Assembly: GCA_030424845.1 (NCBI GenBank)
Contig: JAUHWC010000002.1
Coordinates: forward strand, 124,001-188,000
Length of the DNA: 64,000 bases
DNA from: Alphaproteobacteria bacterium
GTDB taxonomy: Bacteria > Pseudomonadota > Alphaproteobacteria > Sphingomonadales > Sphingomonadaceae
Direction: 5' to 3'
Position 1 is the stretch's first letter, and each line of letters starts with the position of its first letter. Positions 26,686 through 34,398 of the stretch are shown one piece after another. The notes beneath the pieces are model-generated. The model saw nothing but the letters and a program-made list of their open reading frames with translations, had not been told where the DNA came from and ran no database searches. The position numbers and the translations under genes are program-made.

Positions 26686-26704
26686 CTTGCGCAAGATTGT
26701 ATGC
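26686..26704. promoter_or_regulatory. Candidate operator between lignostilbene dioxygenase and marR
   Basis: CTTGCGCAAG (26686-26695) is a perfect 10-base palindrome lying just upstream of the dioxygenase gene's ribosome site. ATTGTATGC (26696-26704) follows directly. The 95-base divergent gap to the MarR gene is where an autoregulating MarR repressor would be expected to bind. Confidence 0.4.
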
Positions 26705-26762
26705 TTTACTAACAAATAGGCAAGCCGCGCACTGGCGGCAATCGGGGGTTAGGGACACCGCT

Positions 26763-27224
26763 TTGGCAAATCCTGCATTGATCAGGGACAAGGACGCCGC
26801 AGACAGCGGAATTGGCGCGCTGGATTCGATCCTGGGCTTCCACATCCGGCTGGCGCATGGCGCTGTCTATCGCCACTTCAACGAGGCCTTTGCCGAACTG
26901 GAGCTGACGCAGAAGCAGGTTTCCGTGCTGTGGCTGGTGAGCGACCGTCCCGGCATCGCGCAGATCGACGTGGGTGGCCGCCTGCAGATGGACAGGGCCA
27001 CAACCATGACGATCGTGAACCGCCTGCAGGAGCGCGGCTACCTGCGGCGGGAGAGGTCCGCCAGCGACGGACGCAAGCAGGCCCTGTACCTCACTTCCAG
27101 CGGCGAAACGGCCCTCGATGACGCAAAGCGCTGCATCGAGAGCCACGAAACCTGGCTGAAAAGCCGCTTTACGCCCGAAGAAGTGGAAAAATTGGTGGAA
27201 ATGCTCTCGCGAATCCACGATTGA
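26763..27224 (+). CDS. MarR-family transcriptional regulator
   Basis: 153 residues if started at TTG 26763, which follows AGGGA. A longer in-frame reading from 26697 exists but its first 22 residues look like untranslated leader. The winged-helix domain has LTQKQVSVLWLVSDRPGIAQ, the recognition helix region MDRATTMTIVNRLQERGYL and the wing RRERSASDGRKQALYLT. MarR proteins usually repress neighbouring genes until an aromatic acid or CoA thioester binds. It is divergent from the lignostilbene operon and 32 bases ahead of the MFS gene, so both are likely targets. Confidence 0.85.
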   Translation: MANPALIRDKDAADSGIGALDSILGFHIRLAHGAVYRHFNEAFAELELTQKQVSVLWLVSDRPGIAQIDVGGRLQMDRATTMTIVNRLQERGYLRRERSASDGRKQALYLTSSGETALDDAKRCIESHETWLKSRFTPEEVEKLVEMLSRIHD

Positions 27225-27256
27225 AGGCACGAGAGAGTTTTGGAGAGGATCTGACT

Positions 27257-28672
27257 ATGGCCGGAGCTGCCGGGGGCGCAAACCCAATTTCCGTTATGAA
27301 GGATACGCCGATGGGCACGCGGCAGATCGCCGTCGTGGTACTGATGGTGTTCCTGAACGCGCTGGACGGGTTCGACGTGCTGTCGAGTGCATTTGCCGGA
27401 CCCGGCATGATGGAGGAATGGGGCATCGACCGCACCGCGCTGGGCGTGGTCCTTTCAGCCGAACTGGTGGGCATGGGCTTCGGTTCGGTGATCCTTGGCG
27501 GCATGGCGGACAAGTATGGCCGCAAGATCACCATGCTGGCCTGCCTCACCGTAATGGCGATCGGCATGTACCTTGCCGGCACCGCCACCTACTGGCAGCT
27601 GCTGCCCGGGGTGCCGGGAACCGCCTGGCTGACCGACATCGTGCTGTGGCGCTTCATCACCGGCCTTGGCATCGGCGGCATGCTGGCCGCAACCAACGCC
27701 GTTGTTGCCGAAACCACCAGTTCCACCGGCCGCTCTGTCTCGATGGCCTTCTACGTCATCGGCTATCCGGTTGGCGGCGTGATCGGCGGTTTCGCGGCGC
27801 AGGAATGGTTGCTGGTGGTCGGCACCTGGCATGACGTGTTCATCTTCGGTGCCGTGGTCACGGCTGCGATGATCCCGCTGGTGCTCTTCCTGGTTCCGGA
27901 AACCCCGGCATTCTACGCGGCTCGCCGTCCGGCGGGAGCGCTGGAGAAGCTCAACAAGTCGCTGAAGGCTTACGGCAAGACGCCTATCGAAGCACTGCCG
28001 GAAGTGTCGGACAATGGCCCCAAGCCCAAGGCGACGGACATCCTGGCCAACCCGCGCCTGCGCCCGATCACGCTGATGCTGGCCTTCGGCTACATGTTCC
28101 ACACCTTCACCTTCTACTACATCCTCAAGAACGCGCCGACGATCGTGGCGCTGGCCGGATTCACCCCGGCAGAAGGTGCCAGCAGCCTGACCTATGCCAA
28201 TATCGGCGGGGCCATCGGCGGGGCGATCTTCGGCTTCTTCCTGAAGAAGTTCGGCATCAAGGGGCCGACGATCATCGCCGCCCTGTTGGGCGTGGCCGCC
28301 ATCGGTTACTTCGGCCTTGGCCACGAGAGCCTGTGGGAATGGCGCATTGCCGCACTGTTCACCATGTTCTTCTCGAACGCGGCCATCGTCGGCTACTACG
28401 CCGCCTTCGCCCTCAGCTTCCCCGCCTATGCGCGCGGCAGCGGCACGGGCTTCGTGCTGGGCGTGGGCCGCTTCGGTGCCGCCGGTTCGCCGGTGGTGGC
28501 GGGCTGGCTGTTCGACAACATCAACGGCGGGGTGGACAACCTGCTCACCGTGTCCTTGCTGATGGGCATCGGCTCGGTCCTTGCCGCGGCCTTGTTGTTC
28601 TTCATGCCGATCCGCGATGCGGACGAGGACATGGAACTGGAGGCAGCAGAGCGCGCCAAGGCCTCTGCCTGA
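27257..28672 (+). CDS. MFS transporter, aromatic acid:H+ symporter-like
   Basis: 471 residues from ATG 27257 with GGAGAGG upstream. About 12 helices. The first contains FLNALDGFDVLSSAF, the D-G-(F/Y)-D helix-1 motif of aromatic acid and other organic-acid symporters. The loop 2-3 signature is GGMADKYGRKITML and helix 4 has RFITGLGIGGMLAATNAVVAE. It follows marR by 32 bases and is probably under that regulator. The likely cargo is an aromatic acid or lignin-derived dimer that feeds the divergent dioxygenase operon. A hairpin follows the stop. Confidence 0.88.
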   Translation: MAGAAGGANPISVMKDTPMGTRQIAVVVLMVFLNALDGFDVLSSAFAGPGMMEEWGIDRTALGVVLSAELVGMGFGSVILGGMADKYGRKITMLACLTVMAIGMYLAGTATYWQLLPGVPGTAWLTDIVLWRFITGLGIGGMLAATNAVVAETTSSTGRSVSMAFYVIGYPVGGVIGGFAAQEWLLVVGTWHDVFIFGAVVTAAMIPLVLFLVPETPAFYAARRPAGALEKLNKSLKAYGKTPIEALPEVSDNGPKPKATDILANPRLRPITLMLAFGYMFHTFTFYYILKNAPTIVALAGFTPAEGASSLTYANIGGAIGGAIFGFFLKKFGIKGPTIIAALLGVAAIGYFGLGHESLWEWRIAALFTMFFSNAAIVGYYAAFALSFPAYARGSGTGFVLGVGRFGAAGSPVVAGWLFDNINGGVDNLLTVSLLMGIGSVLAAALLFFMPIRDADEDMELEAAERAKASA

Positions 28673-28685
28673 TAGCCGGTTAACG

Positions 28686-28714
28686 GCCGGACCGGGCATC
28701 GTCCCTGGTCCGGC
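28686..28714 (+). terminator. Hairpin after the MFS gene
   Basis: GCCGGACC (28686-28693) pairs with GGTCCGGC (28707-28714), extended inward by GGG/CCC with one bulge. No strong T-run follows, so it may be a partial or bidirectional terminator, or only an RNA-stabilising hairpin. Confidence 0.45.
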
Positions 28715-28797
28715 TACCATCTTCCGGGGCCCAGCCCCCTCGCAATTCCGGTCCGCGATACCGGGATTGTCCCATTATCTCGCAAGGAGCGATCCCG

Positions 28798-29910
<1,113 letters not shown>

Positions 29911-29914
29911 TTCT

Positions 29915-29951
29915 TGCGGCAACTGCGGCCAGCCGTGCCGCAGTTGCCGCA
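29915..29951 (+). terminator. Perfect hairpin after frmA
   Basis: A 15-base perfect stem (29915-29929 with 29937-29951, arms TGCGGCAACTGCGGC and its complement) has a seven-base loop, directly after the frmA stop. T-rich sequence follows about ten bases later. It separates frmA from the VOC-fghA-fds genes. Confidence 0.6.
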
Positions 29952-29970
29952 CATGACCAATTCATTCTTT

Positions 29971-29997
29971 CACATTACCGAAATTTTCGGCTATGTG
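29971..29997. promoter_or_regulatory. Inverted repeat upstream of the VOC-fghA-fds genes
   Basis: CACAT-TA-CCGAAA-T-TTTCGG-CT-ATGTG is a 27-base interrupted palindrome, AT-rich for this genome. It lies between the frmA terminator and the first VOC gene and is well placed as an operator for the downstream genes. Confidence 0.45.
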
Positions 29998-30064
29998 ATG
30001 AAGCGAGTCACGCGCGCCCGGATTCCACTGGGTGTGGCGTTGTTTTGAGAGGAGCAACAGACCC

Positions 30065-30448
30065 ATGATTAACCACGTTTTCCTTGGCACCAACGACATC
30101 GAAAAGTCGCGCGCGTTCTACAATGCCACGATGAAGGAAATCGGCGTCGGCCCCGGCCATGAACTGCCGCATGGCACCGTCTATGCGAATGCCGATGGCG
30201 CGGTTGCCGTGTGCAAGCCCGCCAATGGCGAAGCTGCATGCGTTTCCAACGGCGCAACGCTGGGCCTGAAGGCTTCGAGCTACGATGCGGTTGACGCATG
30301 GCACGCCGCCGGTCTCGCCAATGGCGGCACCGATGAAGGTGCCCCCGGTTTCCGCGCCAGCTCGCCCGGCAACATGTACGGTGCCTACCTGCGCGATCCC
30401 GATGGCAACAAGATCTGCGCCTTCGCTCCCAACGTGGGCGAAAGGTAA
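30065..30448 (+). CDS. VOC-family (glyoxalase fold) protein
   Basis: 127 residues from ATG 30065, with AGGAG upstream. A single vicinal-oxygen-chelate domain: MINHVFLGTNDIEKSRAFYN at the N-terminus, THE second half ending in GAYLRDPDGNKICAF. Such proteins are metal-dependent lyases, isomerases or dioxygenases, or glutathione-adduct enzymes. It is first of three tandem VOC genes between frmA and fghA, so a role with a glutathione adduct of an aldehyde is possible. Substrate unknown. Confidence 0.85.
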   Translation: MINHVFLGTNDIEKSRAFYNATMKEIGVGPGHELPHGTVYANADGAVAVCKPANGEAACVSNGATLGLKASSYDAVDAWHAAGLANGGTDEGAPGFRASSPGNMYGAYLRDPDGNKICAFAPNVGER

Positions 30449-30460
30449 GCAGCCTTGTCG

Positions 30461-30646
30461 ATGTTCACCCATATCGTGGTGGGAACCAATGATCCCGAAG
30501 CGTCCGCATCCTTTTTCGATGCAACCTTCGGGGCGCTGGGCATTCCCGGCAACCGCGATATGGGCGAGAACAAGTTTTATGGCGCTTATCGGCGCGATCC
30601 GGTGGGCAGCAAGCTGTGCGCCTTCACCATCAACGTCGGGGAATAA
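30461..30646 (+). CDS. Internally shortened VOC-domain protein
   Basis: 61 residues. The N-terminal third (MFTHIVVGTNDPEASASFF) and the last quarter (FYGAYRRDPVGSKLCAF) align with the two flanking full-length VOC proteins. About 65 central residues are missing, with the reading frame kept. Loss of the central strands removes half of the cone fold and probably some metal ligands. The ribosome site is poor. It may be a decaying copy or a mini-domain pairing with a neighbour. A TTG two codons upstream (30455) is an alternative start. Confidence 0.6.
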   Translation: MFTHIVVGTNDPEASASFFDATFGALGIPGNRDMGENKFYGAYRRDPVGSKLCAFTINVGE

Positions 30647-30652
30647 TCAGCG

Positions 30653-31036
30653 ATGTACAGCCATCACATGGTCGGCAGCGACGACCTTGCCGCCTCCAAG
30701 AAATTCTATGATGCCATCTTCACTGCCGTCGGCGGCAGCGAGGGCATCCTTGACGAGGAACGCGGCCGCGTGACCTACACGCACAAGGACGGCATCTATA
30801 TCGTAACCAGGCCGCGCAACGGCGAGCCTGCCACCATCGCCAACGGCAGCACCATCGGCTTTGCGATGGATACGCCGGAACAGTGCCATGCCTGGCACGA
30901 GGCAGGTGTGGCCGCAGGCGGCACCGCGATCGAGGACCCGCCGGGCCTGCGCGATTTCGGCGAGAAGAAGCTGTACCTTGCCTACTTGCGCGATCCCACG
31001 GGTCACAAGCTGTGCGCGCTGCACGTGGTCTCCTAA
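30653..31036 (+). CDS. VOC-family (glyoxalase fold) protein
   Basis: 127 residues, third of the tandem VOC genes, six bases after the shortened copy. Domain ends: MYSHHMVGSDDLAASKKFYD and LAYLRDPTGHKLCALHVVS, with GIYIVTRPRNGEPA in the middle. Its length matches the first copy, so both are complete. It ends ten bases before the fghA start, so cotranscription with fghA and the formate dehydrogenase genes is likely. Function is unknown beyond the fold. Confidence 0.85.
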   Translation: MYSHHMVGSDDLAASKKFYDAIFTAVGGSEGILDEERGRVTYTHKDGIYIVTRPRNGEPATIANGSTIGFAMDTPEQCHAWHEAGVAAGGTAIEDPPGLRDFGEKKLYLAYLRDPTGHKLCALHVVS

Positions 31037-31046
31037 GGCGAACGGC

Positions 31047-31886
31047 ATGACTCTCGAAACGGTCAGCGAAGTGCGCTCCTTCAGGGGCACGCAGGGCGTC
31101 TACTCCCACCAGAGTACGGCGACCGGCACTTCGATGACCTTTGCCGTTTTCGTGCCCGAACATGAGGCAGGCATGAAGCTGCCTGTCTTGTTCTACCTGT
31201 CAGGCCTCACCTGCACCCATGCCAATGTCATGGAAAAGGGCGAATACCGCCGCGCCTGCGCCGAAAACGGCATCATCTTCGTCTGCCCGGACACGTCCCC
31301 GCGCGGGGACGATGTGCCCGATGAAGAAGGCTATGACTTCGGCAAGGGGGCCGGTTTCTACGTCAATGCCACGCAGGCGCCCTGGGCCGAGCATTTCCAC
31401 ATGCGCCGTTATGTCGAGGAAGAACTGCCCGCGCTGGTGGCAGAACACTTTCCCGCTGACATGGGCCGGCGGGGCATCACCGGCCATTCCATGGGTGGCC
31501 ATGGCGCGCTGACCATCAGCTTGCGCAACCCCGGCCGCTTCAGGTCGACCAGCGCCTTTGCGCCTATCGTCAGCCCGCTCAATTGTCCCTGGGGTGAAAA
31601 GGCTTTGACCGGATATGTCGGCGCAGACAAGGCAGCATGGCGCGAATACGATGCCTGCGCCCTGATCGAGGACGGCGCCCGCCTGCCCGGGCTCCTGGTG
31701 GACCAGGGCCGGGCCGACAATTTCCTTGAGGAGCAATTGAAGCCCCACCTGCTCGAAGAAGCTGTCACGAAAGCCGGTATGGACGCGACCATCCGCCTGC
31801 ACGATGGCTATGACCATTCCTATTTCTTCATCTCGACCTTCATGGCCGATCACATCGAATGGCACGCCGCAAGGCTCAAAGCCTGA
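31047..31886 (+). CDS. fghA: S-formylglutathione hydrolase
   Basis: Hydrolyses S-formylglutathione to formate and glutathione, the step after FrmA; 279 residues, cytoplasmic esterase-D family. The nucleophile serine is in GITGHSMGGHGAL and the catalytic histidine in YDHSYFFISTF. Family marks are FYLSGLTCTHANVMEK, CPDTSPRGDDVPDEEGYDFG and GAGFYVNATQ. It starts ten bases after the last VOC stop and ends eight bases before fdsG. Formate made here would go straight to the adjacent formate dehydrogenase. Confidence 0.95.
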   Translation: MTLETVSEVRSFRGTQGVYSHQSTATGTSMTFAVFVPEHEAGMKLPVLFYLSGLTCTHANVMEKGEYRRACAENGIIFVCPDTSPRGDDVPDEEGYDFGKGAGFYVNATQAPWAEHFHMRRYVEEELPALVAEHFPADMGRRGITGHSMGGHGALTISLRNPGRFRSTSAFAPIVSPLNCPWGEKALTGYVGADKAAWREYDACALIEDGARLPGLLVDQGRADNFLEEQLKPHLLEEAVTKAGMDATIRLHDGYDHSYFFISTFMADHIEWHAARLKA

Positions 31887-31894
31887 GAGAGAAC

Positions 31895-32323
31895 ATGAGC
31901 ACAAAGAACGACAGAATCGGCGAGATCGTTGCCGAACACATCGCCAAGGAAGGCCCGCTCCTTCCCATCCTGCATGACGTGCAGGAGGAATTCGGCTGCG
32001 TGGACGCGGAAGCCGAAGCGATCATCGCCAAGGGCCTGAACCTGACCCGCGCCGACGTGCATGGCGTTGTCAGCTTCTACCACGACTACACGCCCGAAGC
32101 CGATCCGCGCCCCGTGGTGCAGATCTGCCGCGCGGAAGCCTGCAAGGCCCGCGGCGTGGAAAGCATCATCGGCGATGCCAAGGCAGCAGCAGGCGAGCGG
32201 GTGAAGATCCAGACCGTCTATTGCCTCGGACTGTGCAGCGCCGGCCCCGCCGCGCGCACGGGCGATGACCTTCACATCCGGCTGGACAAGGAAGCCGTGA
32301 CCAAGCTGGTGGAAAACGCATGA
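31895..32323 (+). CDS. fdsG: NAD-dependent formate dehydrogenase, gamma subunit (NuoE-like)
   Basis: 142 residues from ATG 31895 (MSTKNDRIGEIVAEH). A thioredoxin-like [2Fe-2S] subunit with CRAEACKARG and CLGLCSAGP supplying the cluster cysteines, as in NuoE/FdsG. It passes electrons inside the soluble formate dehydrogenase. First of the fds genes; its stop overlaps fdsB by four bases (ATGA). Confidence 0.94.
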   Translation: MSTKNDRIGEIVAEHIAKEGPLLPILHDVQEEFGCVDAEAEAIIAKGLNLTRADVHGVVSFYHDYTPEADPRPVVQICRAEACKARGVESIIGDAKAAAGERVKIQTVYCLGLCSAGPAARTGDDLHIRLDKEAVTKLVENA

Positions 32324-33876
32324 CTATCGTGAAGATTTCCGACGACGCGCTGGCCCGTGCCGGTGGCGCAGACAAGCTCGCCGCAGCCTTCGAGAAGAAG
32401 GGTTGCGAAGTGCACCGAACGTCCAGCTGGGGCATGCACTGGCTCGAACCGCTGGTGGAAATCGATGGCAAGGGTTTCGGCCCGGCCACGCTCGACGATG
32501 TCGATGCCATCCTCGACGGTTCGTCGGACTTGGGCATAGGCGTGATCGAGGAGCACCCCTTCATCGCCGCCCAGACGCGCCTGACCTTTGCCCGTGCCGG
32601 CAAGACGCGCCCCCTGAGCCTTGAAGACTACGAAGCCCACGGCGGCTGGTCGGGCCTCAAGCGTGCGCGTGCAATCGGCCCGGAAGCCATCGTGCAGGAA
32701 GTGCTCGATTCCGGCCTACGCGGTCGCGGCGGCGCCGGCTTTCCCACCGGCATCAAGTGGAAGACCGTGGCAGGGGCCCCCGGCCCGAAGAAGTACATCG
32801 TCTGCAATGCCGACGAAGGCGACAGCGGCACCTTTGCCGATCGCATGGCGATGGAAGGCGATCCCTTTGCCCTGATCGAGGGCATGGCGATTGCCGGTGA
32901 AGCTGTCGGCGCTGACCAGGGCTATATCTACCTGCGCAGCGAATATCCCGATGCGATCCGCAAGCTCAACGCTGCCCTTGCCCTGTGCGCGGACATCATC
33001 GCGCCGTTCAAGTGCGAAGTGCGGGTGGGCGCTGGCGCCTATGTCTGCGGTGAGGAAACCTCGCTGCTGAACTCGCTCGAAGGCAAGCGCGGCGAAGTGC
33101 GCGCCAAGCCGCCGCTGCCCGCGCTGGAGGGCTTCCTCGGCCGCCCGACCGTGGTCAACAACGTGCTCAGCCTCGCGGCCGTTCCGCATATCCTGATGGA
33201 AGGCGGCGCTGCGCAATATGCAGAACGTGGCATCGGCCGGTCCAAGGGCACCATGCCCATCCAGCTGGCCGGCAACATCAAGCATGGCGGCCTGTTCGAG
33301 GCCCCGTTCGGCATGACCTTGCACCAGCTGGTCAACGAAATCGGCGGCGGCACCGCATCGGGTCGCCCGGTCAAGGCCGTGCAGGTCGGTGGCCCGCTGG
33401 GCGCCTACCTCCACCCCGACCAGTTCGACATCGCCTTCGGCTATGAAGAATATGCCGGTGTCGATGCGCTGATCGGCCATGCCGGCATCACCGTGTTCGA
33501 CGATACGGCGGACATGGGCGAAATGGCGCGCTTCGCGATGGAATTCTGCGCAGCGGAAAGCTGCGGCAAGTGCACGCCCTGCCGCATCGGTTCGGTCCGC
33601 GGGCAGGAAATCATCGATCGCATCCGTGCCGGTGGCCGCAAGCGCGATGACCTCGAGCTTGCCCCGCAGATGCACAACACCAAGAAGAATGCCGGCCGCA
33701 GTGTCGAGGAAGAAATCGGCCTGCTGACGGACCTGTGCGAAACCATGAAGTTCGGTTCGCTCTGTGCGCTGGGCGGCTTCACGCCCTATCCGGTGATGAG
33801 CGCGCTGAAGCACTGGCCGGGCGACTTCGTGAGCAATCCCGAAGCCGTCGAAAAGGCGCTGGACGCGGCCGAATAG
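32320..33876 (+). CDS. fdsB: NAD-dependent formate dehydrogenase, beta subunit (NuoF-like)
   Basis: 518 residues, the FMN- and NAD-binding diaphorase subunit. An N-terminal thioredoxin-like region (about residues 1-85) is fused ahead of the NuoF core, as usual for FdsB. FMN/NAD motifs are GLRGRGGAGFPTGIKW, CNADEGDSGTFADR and GAGAYVCGEETSLLNS. The [4Fe-4S] cysteines are in ESCGKCTPCRIGS plus a later cysteine. It transfers formate electrons to NAD+. mobA follows with no gap. Confidence 0.96.
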   Translation: MTIVKISDDALARAGGADKLAAAFEKKGCEVHRTSSWGMHWLEPLVEIDGKGFGPATLDDVDAILDGSSDLGIGVIEEHPFIAAQTRLTFARAGKTRPLSLEDYEAHGGWSGLKRARAIGPEAIVQEVLDSGLRGRGGAGFPTGIKWKTVAGAPGPKKYIVCNADEGDSGTFADRMAMEGDPFALIEGMAIAGEAVGADQGYIYLRSEYPDAIRKLNAALALCADIIAPFKCEVRVGAGAYVCGEETSLLNSLEGKRGEVRAKPPLPALEGFLGRPTVVNNVLSLAAVPHILMEGGAAQYAERGIGRSKGTMPIQLAGNIKHGGLFEAPFGMTLHQLVNEIGGGTASGRPVKAVQVGGPLGAYLHPDQFDIAFGYEEYAGVDALIGHAGITVFDDTADMGEMARFAMEFCAAESCGKCTPCRIGSVRGQEIIDRIRAGGRKRDDLELAPQMHNTKKNAGRSVEEEIGLLTDLCETMKFGSLCALGGFTPYPVMSALKHWPGDFVSNPEAVEKALDAAE

Positions 33877-34398
33877 ATGGTCCTCGGCGTCGTCCTTGCA
33901 GGTGGCATGAGCACACGTTTCGGCAGCGACAAGGCGCTGGCCGAACTGGACGGGCGCAGCTTGCTCAGCCGTGCAGTGGAGGCGCTTTCGAAGTGGTGCG
34001 ATGATGTGGTGATCGCCGGCCGCGAATCCGGTCCGGCGCGCTGCATTCCGGACTGGCCGCGCCCTGGCATGGGGCCGCTGGCAGGTATTGCCGCAGGGCT
34101 GCGCCATGCGCAGGATACGAAACACGCAACAATCTTGAGTTGCGGAGTAGATTCTGTCGCATTGCCCGATGATTTGTTGTCAGATCTTTCACCCGCCCCC
34201 GCATATCTTGAAACGCAGCCGGTTATAGGTCATTGGGGAGTGGAAACCGCAAGTGCGGTAGCGGCGATCCTCCAGAGTGAAGGACGCCACTCGATGCTTG
34301 CCTTCGCCCGGTCCGTGAACGCACGGGCCGTGAAGAGCGCATCCACACCGGCAAATATCAACACCCCGGCGGACCTCGCCGCGATGGAGCAGAAGTAA
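33877..34398 (+). CDS. mobA: Molybdenum cofactor guanylyltransferase
   Basis: Adds GMP to molybdopterin to form the MGD cofactor that FdsA needs; 173 residues. The nucleotidyltransferase motif LAGGMSTRFGSDKALAELDG is at the N-terminus, and GMGPLAGIAAGLRHA and the C-terminal NINTPADLA are family marks. The gene lies between fdsB and fdsA, starting right after the fdsB TAG and overlapping the fdsA ATG by one base. Placing the cofactor gene inside the enzyme operon couples supply to demand. Codon use in its middle (about 34120-34230) is a little more AT-rich than its neighbours. Confidence 0.93.
   Translation: MVLGVVLAGGMSTRFGSDKALAELDGRSLLSRAVEALSKWCDDVVIAGRESGPARCIPDWPRPGMGPLAGIAAGLRHAQDTKHATILSCGVDSVALPDDLLSDLSPAPAYLETQPVIGHWGVETASAVAAILQSEGRHSMLAFARSVNARAVKSASTPANINTPADLAAMEQK

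Noticed and set aside
24252-26712. Two long plus-strand open frames opposite the serine hydrolase and lignostilbene dioxygenase
   Set aside because: The minus-strand genes carry full catalytic motifs; the opposite frames show none and start inside other genes.
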